Shown here in pieces: positions 39,201 through 51,950 of a stretch of DNA of 64,000 bases. Every line of letters starts with the position of its first letter. Positions within the stretch are counted from its first letter, which is position 1. The position numbers and the translations under genes are program-made. Under the pieces are notes generated by a model. That model was not told where the DNA came from and did not search any database. It saw only the letters and a program-made list of their open reading frames with translations. Source of the stretch: Nematostella vectensis (taxonomy: Eukaryota > Cnidaria > Anthozoa > Actiniaria > Edwardsiidae); assembly GCF_932526225.1 (NCBI RefSeq), contig NC_064035.1, positions 15,362,469 to 15,426,468 of the forward strand, read 5' to 3'.

Positions 39201-42200
39201 GTGAGTAACCGAGCCTTACCTTAAGAATCCTAGGGAAGCATTTCTGCACCTCAGACTTGGCAACCTCGGCTCTAGCCTCTAGGCGACACGTGACCTCTTC
39301 AACGTCTTTGGTGGACTGCTCAACTGCTGGTATCTTCCTTCGCAGTTTCTCCACCAATGTCTGTATGGAGTTGGTCTGCTTATCAATCGTATCCGTCAGC
39401 TGTGTGTACTTGTGATTGGCGGTTGAATGTGTTGTCATGGTGCACTCACGACAGATGGCCTGGTCACATGATTCGCAGAAGTACCTATGAAACGTATGGG
39501 GGAGTCTTTAGTGTTAACGGTGTCTCCATCAATACGGAGACGATGAATAAGGTAAGATGCTTCCTCTAAGATCCCCCTAAGAATAGTGTGGTAAAATACA
39601 CGATAAACTAAACGACAAAAAAAATTAACGATAAAGAAATCAGTGTAAAAAAGACCCTTATCAGCTTATCCAGCAGCAGACTCTCATAACAGAGAGCTTC
39701 ATGACTGTCATCACAGATAGTTCCATGACTATTCTAACAGAGAGTTTCAAGAATCTCCTAACAGAGAGTTTCATGAATCCTCTGACAGAGAGTTTCATGA
39801 CTCTCCTGACAGAGTTCCATGACTTTCATAACAGAGAGTTCATGATTCTCCTAACAGAGAATTCTTCTGACAGAGTTCCATGACTTTCATAACAGAGAGT
39901 TTCATGACTCTCCTGACGGTCATGACTTTCATAACAGAGAGTTTCAAAACCCTCTTAAGAAAGAGTTTCAAGACTCTCCTAACAGAGAGTTTAATTCACG
40001 TTAAAACTCACCTCAGTTTTTCGTGACCATGATCGGAACAGAATATTGGGCGGTGCAACAAGTCTTCAGGGTGAGAACTGGACCGCAGCTCTTCTATAGA
40101 CACAACCTGCAAGGCGAGAGATTATTATTATCATCATCATCATTATCGTCGTCGTCGTCGTTATTATTATTATCATTATTATTATTATTATTTTAGAATT
40201 GACTGCTGTTTATAAGAACACCGACGAGCCTATCAACCTTACACATTCACAAAAAAACATACTGATTAATTTACTAAAATAAGGACTGATTGTCTATCCG
40301 TCTGACTGGTTGGCTGGACCACAAGGGAACGGACTAATGACAGACTGACGGCCTGGTTTTATAGTGGCGGATCCATTGGCAGTAAAATCCATGAAAGCGA
40401 TACCAAAGTCTTCCTTACAATCAATTGTCTGCAACTATAGGACAAATATTGTTTTGCTTGGAAAGGGTTTTTTTTGCTATGGGAGCTGTAGCAGAACTCA
40501 AACATTGGCAGTTTTAATTTAAAAGTATTCGGGGCCTGTGCAACCAGTGCCCCACCCCCTGCTACGGCCCTGCTGACTAACAGGCTTACCCGATGTGTCT
40601 TTGTAAGTCTAAGGCGCATGTGTGCATTGCGGCAGTCGTAACACAGGAAGTCCATACACTCTATACAGCGCGCAGCCGCGGGCAGCTTCTCCTCGCAGCT
40701 ACTGCACAGGATTGGCTTCTGATCATGGTTACGCACCGCCGCCACGTCAATCATTGTCGTGACGACGAAATTAGGCGCGAAGCCATTTATTCCTCTCTCC
40801 TAATGAAGAAATAAGAATAAACATATCATGAACTATTTTACTCTGAATGATAAGAACGCCGAGGTTATTTAAGTTTGCTGGTTCTCAACAAAGTAATATA
40901 TACCCTAAAGCTGTTTTTGTGGCAAAACATAAGTCGCATAAAGAGTACGTACACCGAGAGCTACATCCAGTCTGCACGAGGGACAGGAAAGCGTGTGTGA
41001 ACGCGGCGGGACGAGGTTTTCCAAGCAACGCTTGCAGAACGTATGCAGACAGGGTAGCAGGCGCGGGTTTGCAAACATCTCATGGCACAGCGGACAAAAC
41101 AGGTTGACATTACTTCCTGGCATCATGGGAGAATCCGGCGTCGGCCCAAGGTCTAGGTCATCGCGCTGAACCGACGCCATCTTGTGCTCCTAAAGGCAGC
41201 AATACAAATAGGTGAGTGTCATTATTCAGTCATTATCCAGATTATAGTATTCATTCAGTATTCGGAACAGAGTATTATCAATTTGGTATTCACCAGTACA
41301 CAGCATTCATTCAATATTCAGACTAAAGCATCTATTTAGCAATAAGTAGAGAGTATTCATACATAAACTGAAAATATTCAATATTCAGAGTAAAGTGTAC
41401 ATTGAGTACTTAGTACAAAGTTTAAATTTAGTATTTAGTACACAGTATTTATTCAATACTCAGTACAAATCATTCTACATAGTATCTTTTCATGTTTAAA
41501 CTGAGTGCCTGCCTGTCTATCTGATTGATTAGCTGCAAAGGAAGGGATCCCCCAGTAGATGGACATGGCATGGCAACAGTCATTGCATGGTTGAAAATGC
41601 CCCCCCCCCCTTATGACTATACCTCCCCCTAGATTAAAAAAAAAAACATGCTTCTGACAGTATTCCAGGGTTTGTAGACTCATTGATGGGCGTATCGATC
41701 ACTATAACAATCTTTTGGAGCTGACAGTTTTCGTGGTCTGATAAAAAGCTCACAACATCTTTAATCGCATTGGGGCGCAGGCACTAAATCATTACGACTG
41801 TTATTTTCTCATTTTCTAAAGAGAGGCTCATTAAGAAAACATCTAACCTCTCTCAAATAAACATAGGAATCAAGCAGCCGGCAGCATTGCCATGGCGTGC
41901 TTATACAAAAATAGAATTGATTTCGGCCTCAAAGTGAAGTGAAAGCAAAAATCACAGTTTACTACAAAATACCTCTGCTAAACAGGAGCAAAAGATGGCA
42001 GAGTTCAAATTGTAAGGTTTTTGTTTTATGTTACGCAAGGAATCTCTAGGCAAATTATCAACAACATATAAACTAACACAGTCCTAAAATTTGAATTTTG
42101 CAATTTTTTGCTCCTGTCCTACTGCTATGTTCCCATATTAATCATGCGACGAAAGAAATCAAAAGCTTTATTTTTACAAAACACAAGAGTTGAGTAAATT

Positions 42201-42954
42201 GGTATGCTATCGCTATCGCAAATATATTATTTTCGTTTGCTTATCGTTTGCGTAAATATGCGTAAATCATTTGAGCTCACTCGTTAGCTGCCTTTACTTC
42301 GTACATGTTACAAGCTCGGTCGGCCGATAGCGGTGAATGAAGGTGTGTCTAAAACACTGTGATCTCCCAATGTAAAATTTATAACAAGAAAGAAAATAAC
42401 ACGCACATTGGAGCTTATTATATCTATCCCTCTCATGTATGCAAATAACACACCGATAATGATCAGTGAAACCCGAATATTCTTAATTCGGCGACTCCCG
42501 TTTGATGCAGTTCCACCATTATCAGGATTTGTTTCATTTTTCAAAAGACACTATTATACTTTCTGTCATGCCGCTTGTAAAAATCAATCTAAAGCTTTGC
42601 TCAGACACCTTTTCCAAGCGATTCAATCACCAAGTTGGTGTTAAGTCAAGATCGACGCCCGTGATAAAAAAAATCGTTGTCCTCAACACAGCACAAATAG
42701 TGCAAATAGCGGAATCGAAAAAAAAAATACATGTAACAACAATGTTGAAGCTTAATAAACCCTTTGAGGTTGCAGCTTTATCATTGGGCTTCTAAACGGA
42801 AGCTTAAAGCATAACAAACTGTATAATCCGACAGAATCGAAAATCAGCCCAAAATCAGGGAGCGCAGAGCTGAGTAGATTCAGCAACAACTACCGACCTT
42901 TTTCTTGGATTCTTGATTCGTGCCCGTCTCCCGCTTTGCGGAGTCCATATTCAT
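30241..42954 (-). CDS. TRIM-NHL protein (TRIM71/LIN-41-like): RING, B-boxes, coiled coil, filamin, NHL
   Basis: Likely E3 ubiquitin ligase and RNA-binding regulator. Exons in transcript order: 42898-42954, 40953-41189, 40590-40799, 40012-40106, 39220-39484, 38451-38586, 37483-37756, a filamin exon about 36291-36452, 32029-32364, 31433-31574, 30943-31064, 30241-30552. The RING starts at Cys51 (CPLC...CLHTFCKRC...CPSC). Exon 3 holds a first B-box (LCSSC...CIEC...CYDC). Exons 4-5 hold B-box 2 (FCSDHGHE...YFCESC...CREC...H), followed by coiled coil. Next comes a filamin repeat (DHLGNPCSGGGEDV ... RDKHIQGSPF) and about six NHL repeats. The start is the first ATG of the small exon 1, which joins in phase to exon 2 at a strong acceptor (CTTTAG|GAG). 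The exon 7 to filamin join (phase 2 versus 0) and the end of the filamin exon are not resolved; a small exon is probably missed. Double B-box plus filamin plus six NHL favours TRIM71 over TRIM2/3. Confidence 0.88.
32568..34235. repeat. 44-bp minisatellite, about 38 units
   Basis: Unit GTCGACTCACTGAGCCAACG + CCTAACTATGTGCCCGGG + G run. Unit spacing is 44 bp with variation mostly in the G tract. Each unit contains palindromic GTCGAC and CCCGGG. It lies in the intron between the filamin and first NHL exon of the TRIM gene. Confidence 0.95.
34236..36290. other. Long TRIM intron, no exon recognised
   Basis: AT-rich intron sequence. A 280-bp stretch (34936-35215) begins TGTTAAAGTAC and ends GTACTTTAACA and might be a solo LTR, but no target duplication is visible. 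A short missing filamin exon may hide here. Confidence 0.4.
37180..37410 (+). mobile_element. Hammerhead-bearing retroelement fragment (Penelope/retrozyme type?)
   Basis: Non-coding sequence around the ribozyme at 37281-37331, inserted in a TRIM intron antisense to the host transcript. Family knowledge: type I hammerheads with very short stem III occur in terminal repeats of Penelope-like elements and related non-autonomous elements. No reverse transcriptase is present here; limits are uncertain. Confidence 0.5.
37281..37331 (+). ncRNA. Type I hammerhead ribozyme
   Basis: Core CTGACGA at 37290-37296. Stem II is GTCC/GGAC with loop TAATAA (37297-37310), followed by GAAA (37311-37314). Stem III is AC/GT with loop AGCT. 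The cleavage triplet GTA ends at 37322. Stem I is CCATG (37285-37289) with CATGG (37323-37327), extended after an internal loop by GGC/GCC. All conserved core positions are met. Predicted cleavage is between 37322 and 37323. Confidence 0.85.
39665..39990. repeat. About 33-bp tandem array
   Basis: Repeats of CTAACAGAGAGTTTCATGAC with variable spacing in a TRIM intron, ending some 20 bp before the exon boundary at 40012. Confidence 0.8.
40119..40195. repeat. ATC/TCG/ATT trinucleotide runs
   Basis: Microsatellite of (ATC)n, (GTC)n and (ATT)n just upstream (transcript sense) of the TRIM B-box exon. Confidence 0.85.
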
Positions 42955-43957
42955 TGGGTTAATTCCTTTGAATACATTTTTCTCCCCGGTGTTTGGAAAG
43001 AGTCTGAAACTCATATTTGCATTTCCAAAATGTCTTGTTTATCACTGATCTCATTTACAGCCTATCATATTTGCTAATGGTCAGCATGTTAAAGTGGTCG
43101 GCCTAAATGGAAAGACCACGACAGCTTTCGCCGGCGTATAAAGGGTCATATGTAGCGACTAAGGCATTGCCAAATCATCTCTTGCAGTCGAAAGCTTAGA
43201 CGAAAAGAATAAAATTAGAATTCTGAATACAATACATAAAGCAATTATTAATGAATACCGTAAAAGATATTAAGGCTTGTTCGATTCAAATTTGGGGTAA
43301 AATCCCATAGCAACTCTTTAATACTTAATGCCGCCGCAAACGAATCAACCAATCCGAAAGTACTATCGATAAAACACAAAGACAACATTCAAAGTACGCT
43401 AGAACAGCCCATTATATGGTGAAGAATCACTGAGATGGCGTGTATCTTCATGTAACCTAAATTTTCAGAGTGTGCAATATACACAGAACTTTGGATCTAT
43501 ATGTTTGATTAAAAAAAATGCGATGTGATCTAACTTAATCAAAAAACATGTATTTAATGATTACTCAGGACATTGCTTTCTCAATTCTAGAAGAAAAGAT
43601 CATGGGTAGAAAGTTTTTATCTCCAACCGTGTATGCGAATTGCAATTTTCTTTGAACACCTGCCCATGAGTGACGTCACATAATCCACTAGGATTTCAGC
43701 TTGCGTGACAAAGTCCTCTTGGGTACGGCGAGGTGCATGTGACATATGTGACGTGACCATATTTTCAAAACTTCATAAACACAATGTGCTTGAAATTTTA
43801 TAACAGACAGTATTAGTTCTGAATGAGCAGCACGTAAAACTAGAAACACGTCACTATTTTGGCCCCTGCGATTCTAAAATCTCCATACTTTTACCAAGCA
43901 CTTTTGAAAGAGATGCTGCATTCTTAACCACCGTTTCCAGGATTGACTGGTGGGTTG

Positions 43958-44080
43958 GTATCATATGGAAGGAGCCTGCTTAAAAACTGCTTATAAATAT
44001 GGATAAATAAATATTTGAAAGTTCCTTAATAAGAAATGACGTTTTGGCCGTCAGGGGGGGGGGGGGGGGGGCGCACCCCA
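43958..44080 (+). repeat. Dispersed repeat C, copy 3
   Basis: GGTATCATATGGAAGGAGCC through CCTTAATAAGAAATGACG to a long G run; same family as 19385 and 27725. Confidence 0.65.
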
Positions 44081-45064
44081 TATAACGTCATGTAACGCTT
44101 TTAAGATTGGCTGCTAAGCAATGTTAACTTCATTTGCAGAAACTTCACCACACCCGTTTACACAATAGTTAATCATAGAGAAAAAGATAGTACACGCGCA
44201 AAATGTCATCACTCGCCTTTATTCGTTAAAAGCGAATGTGTCCCTAATTCAACGGACCAGCTTCCGTCAAGGACGTCTCCAAAAGAAGTTAAAAATGGTA
44301 CCTACACGGTGTTACGTCATGGCGTACCTTACGTGACAGCAGCCGTGCAAATAATGAAAACATAAAACTGACCGCACAAGTAAAACTAGGGTTTATGTAG
44401 AAGAGTAACCCCGAAATCCGCAACAAGCACGAAGATTGGCTTAACAGAAAACCAACAGAAAACCAAAGAAGTTTAAAAAAAACACAACACAATCCTATAG
44501 GTACTCCTTGTGTGCGGCACTTAGACAACTGACCGAGGATAAATACTATGATTTACACTGGAAGAACATGCCGGCATAAGTTAGAGGAGAGTGTAGATAG
44601 AAAAGTAGTTACCTCACAAGAATGACAAGTTCTCATCAAAAGAACAAGGCAGTTTTGAATATAACAGTCCAGTTCCTCTTGGAAACAAACATGCTTCTCG
44701 TGGGCACTGATAAACATTGTTTTAGAAATCAAAGCGATTATTTGAAAACTGCACAAGAGGAGATTTCCTGAAGCTCTTTTCTTGACAGGAAAACGGACTT
44801 TAGTCAATACTACTGATGTAAGGTTCATGTACATAATCATTAATTAATTAGACGGCATTGTTTTCAAAAGAAGGTAATGACTTAACCAATAGAAAATCTC
44901 ACAAGCATCCGAGGCCTAGTGATTTCCCACATGAAATAACAGCGACACATTTTTTAAAATTGGACATAATAAAAGGAGCTACGTCACGAGTTTTCCTTGG
45001 GCCACGATTTACTAACCGCTATTTGAGGACAGACGGAGAGTCTAGCATAAACCTTACTTTGTTT

Positions 45065-45530
45065 CACTCCCGAATGTAGCATCGAACCACTACCGAATAA
45101 TATCGGCTCAATCCCGGAAATAGTCTCGAATCACTCACGAATATACCATTTAGCCACTCCCGAATATAGTACTGAGTAACTCTCAAATATAGTATCGACC
45201 CGCTCCCGAAAATAGTATCGACCCACTCTCGAAAATAATATCGACCCACTCCCGAAAAAAGTATCGACCCCCTCCAGAAAATAGTATCGACCGACTTCCG
45301 AATATAGTATCAAGTCACTTCCGAATATAGTATCGAGCAACTTCCGAATATATTATCGAGACGCTCCCGAATATAGTATAAAGCCCCCCCCCCCCCCCCC
45401 GAATAGAACCGACTCACTCCCGAATATGGTATCGAGTCACTACCGAATAGTATCGACTCAATCCCGAATATATTATCCAATTAGTATCGACTTACTCCCG
45501 ATTTGTACATAATCACTCCCGAATAGAAGT
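45065..45530. repeat. About 24-bp minisatellite
   Basis: Twenty or so degenerate copies of CTCCCGAATATAGTATCGA, interrupted by a C run near 45385. Confidence 0.9.
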
Positions 45531-47327
45531 TATGGTAATCCCTCTCTCTCCCTCTAACTAAATTATTATAAACCAAGTGTCCGTTAAACGAAAGATTTCC
45601 AAAATGAATTAACACATTTAAAACTCTTCTGAGCGTACATTTCCCTGAAAAGTTTAAAAAGCTCGATGTATAGCTAAAATTTACTATAACGCTAACACCG
45701 ATAATATTAAATATTATATACTATTTAGAGGTTGAAAATAAAAACGGACGAAGTATATATGTCCACTCGGAGGTGTCCAGGTGTAATTTACAGAGGCTGA
45801 CTGGCAAGAAAATGTGCATTTTGGAAAGCTTACGTTATATAGAAGTTTCAGTGCATTATATTTGTATATGCATTATATTATGGGAAAATTTCATAATAAT
45901 CAGTTTTAGATTCAGTCGTATAAAGTATAATGGATATTGCTGTTTTTTTTAATGTATGCACGATGTCAGGCACTGCCTAAAAGCGGCGCCAGCATAGAAC
46001 ACCTTTTTTGAGTTGACTGATTGAGGTACTTTTAGATGATCTAGGGGTCTAGGATCATTTTCTCCTCATCTTTGAATGGATTTTGTAATGAGATGAAGAA
46101 TACCTATGTTTTTTGCAGCCATACAATTATTGTATTGGCTCCACCAAATGTACCAAGCCCAGTTATTATATATTTTTTAAACAAATACGCTTATGCTATC
46201 AGATAGATGAATGAATGGATGTATAAGAATAAAGTAAACATAGATATAAAAATTCCGTTTGTTTAAATAACGATTGGATATCAACGCCGTTCAGCATTAT
46301 GCCAACAACAATAAGGCGCTCGTAGTTATAAATATTATTGTTTTTTCATATAAATACGCTATTCTATCAGATAGATGACTGAATGGCTGTATAAAAATAA
46401 ACAAAGAAATTGCAGTAAGTAAACAAAGAAATTGCACAGGTTACCCGTAGTAAGTCATCCATTACAGTCTTTCTTCCGTTTGACTTTTGTGTTCAAACCG
46501 TGTGGAATATACAGGCTACTTGACACATCTTGCCGAGATTCGCCACGGTACAGGGAATAATTTTTGATGCACGCTTTTGATCCCAATGTCGCATTTTCAG
46601 GTCTTCACTGATTTGGCAATGTTAAACCGAAGTTAATTGGGAATTCACGGCAAGGTTACGAAGAATACCCTGATTCGATATCCACTTTAATCCAATCAAA
46701 TACAAAGAGCCCCGAAACAGCAAGACAGCTTGACACGTTTCTGATGCCTATCACACTGGCGCTTTCCACCGTGCAATTTGTAGCAGTGCAGATATAGAGT
46801 TATCGTCTACTGACATCCCTTTTGATTTCTATTCAACGACATTTAAAAGCCTTTGACAAAAAATATATATCTAAAAAATCGTAGTATTTAGGAATCGTTC
46901 CATAGAAAGAAACATTGCTTTTGCCGTATCATAGAAAAGATGAATGCTAAAAAATGTCGTTAATACAGCTTCTGTGTCTCAATTACTTACGCTTTATTGC
47001 AAGTGATTAGGTCTACCGCGGATTATCGATTAGTTGCTAGACCAGAGAGTCTGGGCGTAGGAGTGCATTAGGGTACTCAAGAATGTCATTACTTGGCAAA
47101 ATGAAATGTTTCATAACGGCTTGTTTCGGAAAGAAGATTACCAATAAAGATACAACAACAACGACGACAGAACTATGAGAGGACAGTTGACGTTATTACC
47201 TATAATAGGTAACTAGCAGGTTTAGGGCAAAAGACAAATTAACAATAAATATGCAATAAACATACAAACACTTGCGTTGTTGTGGTAACAGAAATGTCCA
47301 AAAGACAAATATTCAAATGGTATGCAA

Positions 47328-48142
47328 CAGGCTGCTTTCCCTGCTAGCAGAGGCCTCTTTTCTCTGTATTTCGCTGGGCTGGAGTTCGCGAGGAAAAGAT
47401 ACCTCTGCCATGGGTCGCACGTTCGTTTGATCAAACCGCCGTCCACGGTCGTGGACGAGAGATCCAGAGCGCATGCTCCCTTCATTAATTACTGGCCACT
47501 ATTTGAGCCCACAATGACTAGCGCATGCGTGAAGCGTATATCCGCTGTGGGACAATAAGCCCGCATTCGAAACGGCGTCCTCCGTAGAAATATCACGCGA
47601 CGAATTATAAAAAGAAGCCATTCAATGCCTTATCTTCATTCAGAATTTTCTCTCTTTTGACAAACGAGTCAATCTTCCGTTTACAGGTTTTGCATATTCT
47701 TCTGGGAATAGCTGATCTAATTTTACCAAAAAGTTTTGTAACATTTTCTTCGAATCCAACTGTGCGATATTTACATTGAAGAAACTCGCCTGCCCAGATG
47801 TCTTGAAATTAATCCCACAAACAAGACAAAACTCGTCTTTGCTGCGTTTGTTGCTCAATCTTTTTAGTGACGTTTCAGGTGATTGAAATTGAACAGTTGG
47901 TTTTTTTTTTCGAAGAGGAGAACTAACCGGAGTTTGATTCATGATTTTCGACTAAACCCATGCAAAGCATATTGGCAGCTTTCGCGCGATGGTACGGGTT
48001 TTGGCACGTCGGTCGCTTATTAACGCTCACGCATGCGCAACAGAAACAGTCTCGACCCATGGCAGAGGTATCTTTTCCTCGCGAACTCCAGCCCAGCGAA
48101 ATACAGAGAAAAGAGGCCTCTGCTAGCAGGGAACAGGCTGCT
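47328..48142. mobile_element. TIR transposon with 9-bp TSD and internal ORF (Pack-type candidate)
   Basis: Element 47337-48133 (797 bp) has near-perfect terminal inverted repeats of about 85 bp starting TTCCCTGCTAGCAGAGGCC. It is flanked by the perfect 9-bp direct repeat CAGGCTGCT (47328-47336 and 48134-48142). Inside are GCGCATGCGTGA-type subterminal inverted repeats and a 100-codon frame. No transposase. Confidence 0.9.
47640..47942 (-). CDS. Unrecognised 100-aa ORF inside the TIR element
   Basis: Starts ATG at 47942 and ends in TGA or TAA at 47640. The N-terminal half is basic and low-complexity; the C-terminal half contains FCLVCGINF (a lone CxxC) and LFPEEYAKP. After codon KP the DNA reads GTAAAC, a possible donor, and the remaining residues look less constrained, as if intron were being read. 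Upstream is a GCGCATGCG motif similar to half an NRF1 site. It could be a captured promoter plus first exon of a host gene, or a small element-encoded protein. I do not recognise the family. Confidence 0.4.
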   Translation of the reverse strand: MNQTPVSSPLRKKKPTVQFQSPETSLKRLSNKRSKDEFCLVCGINFKTSGQASFFNVNIAQLDSKKMLQNFLVKLDQLFPEEYAKPVNGRLTRLSKERKF

Positions 48143-48949
48143 AAAACCCGTCAACAAGCCATATAATTATAATTGATAGGGTCTCCACATGACACTAATG
48201 ACAGTGCTATGTGTGTAAAAAATACAGATTTGAATTTTTAGACCCTAAATTAAAGATAACGCCAGAACAAGATCCTGCTATTGATAAGGTAAAAGCATGC
48301 ACGAGATTTTTAATTTAGACGAAACAAAGAAAGCCCAAAAGGGCAAATGGAAAAAGGCTACGACCTATAAGACCAATAAAAATACTAAGGAAAATTGTTA
48401 GCAAAGCAATTTTTATGATCAATAAAGATAAAGAAAGAAAAATCAGTGTCAAATAAGTTAGAAACAGCAAAATCTGAAATAAGAAAAAAATGTGAAAATT
48501 GATTGGTTTATCAAAAAATAAATAAAAATATTTGCGAATTGCTGTATTTGTATTCTTATCTTCTCGGTCATCATGAATAAGAAACTTGCATGCATATTAA
48601 TTATGCCTAGTGAGCGAGTGTACAATATCCTGGAGTGGGCAGACAATACTTCCTTATATGAAATGAAAAAAAATGTTATATCAGTTTATCCAAGCTCCCG
48701 CTTGAATGTGAAAATCCAATTTGCATACGAATTTGGGGAAAATAATTGTAACGACATAAAATGAAAGAAATTGTCCAAGGCAGTGTCCAAGTAGAACTAT
48801 GTTTTCTTTGTGAAACTATTTCAGCATTAGCCGTTTTATAAATAAACATCAACTTGCAATTCGTTTTTATACTTTTTCACATTTCTGATGATATAGCTCT
48901 GTGTTAAAAGGTCTAAACAATAACATTCTATTATTAAACAGACACTTAC
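48143..48949. other. AT-rich, no gene
   Basis: Low-complexity AT-rich sequence with short open frames only; nothing supported. Confidence 0.5.
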
Positions 48950-49059
48950 GAACTCTGCCAGTTTTCGAGTGGTCGTGATTCGCCACATTTTGGTGACTTC
49001 GGGGTTTTTTTCCGTTGCTGACTTGTTTTTCCTCTCCTCCACTGATCTTATCGTCTTTC
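48950..49059 (-). CDS. Possible orphan exon
   Basis: Minus strand: acceptor TTTTTAG|GA, then an open frame of 36 codons (includes SVEERKNKSATEKNPEVTK and MWRITTTRKLAEF), then donor TTC|GTAAGT. It needs phase 1 on entry, while the nearest upstream exon (52456) leaves phase 0, so at least one exon would be missing if it belongs to the same gene. No known domain. Confidence 0.4.
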
Positions 49060-51950
49060 CTAAAAATCATTGCATTTCCAAAACCATGACTGATTATTTA
49101 TTCCATAAACTGTAGACGAACAGAGTGGAATAACGCTTGTTTGCGGCATGGAGAGTTAATGATACACGGGGTAGGGGGTGATCTGGGTAATAATTCAAGC
49201 GATGTGAATGGCTGACTAGCAAATCAAATTACTCCTCCTAGACCGATATCCGGTTAATAATTCATCTTTTAACTCTTATGCAAGCCAGACTATAGAGTAT
49301 TCTCGAATAGGTCAACAAAACTTGAAATGAAAACAAAAATAAAAAACAATTGAATGTTGATTGTATCGATAGTTGGCCGAAAGCTAGTATACCCTGAAAG
49401 TTCACTAAGCTTTATTTAGTTTTGCAAAGTTGGAAGTTGACTTTATGTTTATGCAGTTGTGGCTTAACCTTATTTTCTAAGAAAAAATATTCCGAGAATT
49501 TATAAATACAATAAAATGAAAGTTGTTTGAATATCAGAGGAAAACATTCGTGATGAACGAAAACAAAAGTTTTCCTTCCACCATCTCATTATAAGAGAAT
49601 GTGACAATGTTAGTCCGTTGTCGGTTCGATGCCCTAAATTGGCGTCTTCAACGGTGCTTCTTGATAAACAGGAAAACACTTAATATCTTTTTTAAATAAC
49701 TAAAAAGTAGTGACCGTATTCTGGGAAAGGATTGAGGCGAAATTCTGATGGCATCCGTGCTTCGTTTGTGAGGCGACATCTGTCAAACAGAATTGCAAAT
49801 GAGGGGATTTGCGCTCGAACAAGCACTCAACCACTCATAATCAATTTTACGTTTTTTGGGGGGTTTATAAGAGTTCAGGATTGCAAATAAATGAACAATT
49901 TTAAGTTATCTATTACAAGAATGAAAACAGAACGACACAGAAGGAAAAAGAGGAGAATTTCGCTGGTTCTTCCGGTCTTTACTATTATAATTAGAATACC
50001 GAAAAGAAGGTAGGCAGGTGGCTCACGTCAAAAACGCTTTTTTGAAATAATAATCTTTGCCCGCAATGCGATGCAAATATCCCCTGTATGGCCAGTGTTA
50101 TAGACTTAATACCGATAGTTCTCAGCAATTTATGCAAGGGAGCCATTATTCTTTCAATCAAATTGAGTGTGGGTAGCGCGTTCTCTTCTACAAAAAAAAA
50201 AAAAAAAAATACAATCTATGTCTATATGACAGTTTTTCGTAGCATGGCAACGTGAAAGCTAGCGTTCGCTTTAGGGGAACTATGATCAAATTCAAAATAA
50301 ACCAGAGACTTCATGAGAATTTACAAGCGAAGGGTGGAAAGAAGGTCTTTTTGTTGATAGTGGTAATAAAGATGAGCCGATTCTTAGCGACTTGAAGCGG
50401 ACGAACTCTCGCTAGACCTTTCTCCTAGACACGCTTTTTGCGGTTCGACTTTTGACAGTTCTGAGTAAATCAACCTTTACCACTATATCTTTTAGTTGCT
50501 TCCATTCACATCAAGAGCAAAACATGATGAAATATTTTTTTTTTTTCAAAAAAAAAAAAACAAAAAAAACAAAGCACCATCGCTCAACGCTAGAGGTTTG
50601 GGTTTTAGCATAGCATTCAAAATTCCCAAAAATTTCACAATTCTGGTGGGAGCCGTTTTTATGGTTTATGGATTTTAAGAATTTTGTCTGTTTGTTTGGA
50701 AATAAGTTGGCATTGAGAGCGAATAAGCACAAACCTTAAGGGCGAATAATAATTCCACGACCCAAGACAACACAAATCTAAAATGTATACCTTCAATGAC
50801 GAGTTGCGTCGATTGCTGTGAGAAAAATGCCAATAGCCTGCTTTGAAAAACTCCAAAAGGCTCACAAATCGACAATCCCGTCCATTTTTCAGCGCATTTC
50901 ACTTTTGAGAGCAACTTGTTAATGATATATTATGTAGTTTCCGGCAATATGAGGAAATATTTAGCGGGCTGGATGAAACTCGTGCCAATAATTTGAATAA
51001 TAAAGAAGGCACATTAACCTGAAGCCGCGATCTTGAAGCCCGCTGAGTTCAGTGAATAATAACAATAATACTTCATACTTCCTTAGACAGCCTCGTAAAA
51101 AGAGTCCATACGCTCCGTAAAAATACGAAAAGATGGTGAATGAATCCAAACTATGGATTATTTTCATACTCCAGCCAAAATGGCAGAAAAGTAGGGTGTT
51201 TTCAGAGCCTGCGGTACATACTTGACAGCGGTTAACAGTGAAGAAGAAGTACTAACAGGACAAAAATAAAAGCGACGAATCGGTAGATCAAAAAGAAAAT
51301 CAAAAGGATCAGACAATAAGCCAAGGCCAAGAGGGGTATCAAGTGAATATCTAGTTGTTGCTGCTGTTATCGTCATTGTTGTTGTAGATGGATAGAGTGG
51401 TAGTTGAAGAAGTTGTAGTTGTAGTAGAGTCAGAATAGTTTAGTAATTATTAAAAGTTGTCGTTGACTACACAAAATCACGAGAGCCGTAAATTATTAGA
51501 TCTGAGCAACGTGTTATTACAAACAGTAGCCAACTGGACATCTTATTCTTCCAGATCTCTAGTATTACCTACTAAATAAATCCTTCATACCCGTGTTATT
51601 CTATCTTGCGATCCAGACCCGTTCCCTAAACTTGCTGTCAATATTATTATTCGGGCTAGATATTAAGGACCTTTGGTTTTTTCTTTTACAAAGCTTTCTA
51701 TAGATACATTCCAATATATTTTCCTGTAAGTAATCCAAGGAGGTGAAATATTGCGATACTTATCGCATTAGAAATTTAGTACATATGGCAAAATCTTTGT
51801 CAAAGCGCTTTATAACTCCACCTTTTCGGCATTTGTACGTGAAATGTGTGCTATGTAACAATCTCCCTGTTGACCGTAGAGCCTCTAGCTACATCTGTTA
51901 TTTTAATTTCGTGTATTTTACTTCTTGGAAAACACCTTTGATTCTGACAG
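49060..51950. other. No gene recognised
   Basis: AT-rich with A runs at 50191 and 50550 and no frame with domain or splice support. Possibly a long intron of the unknown minus-strand gene. Confidence 0.45.

Larger units (their letters stand above)
42955..47327. other. Repeat-rich intergenic region, no gene recognised
   Basis: Upstream of the TRIM gene. Holds repeat C copy 3 (43958-44080), a 24-bp array (45065-45530) and a dispersed duplication around GCTATCAGATAGATGA (46195 and 46364). A minus-strand open stretch ending at a donor-like site near 44613 (peptide includes CFQEELDCYIQNCLVLL) is weakly exon-like but unplaced. Confidence 0.45.
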
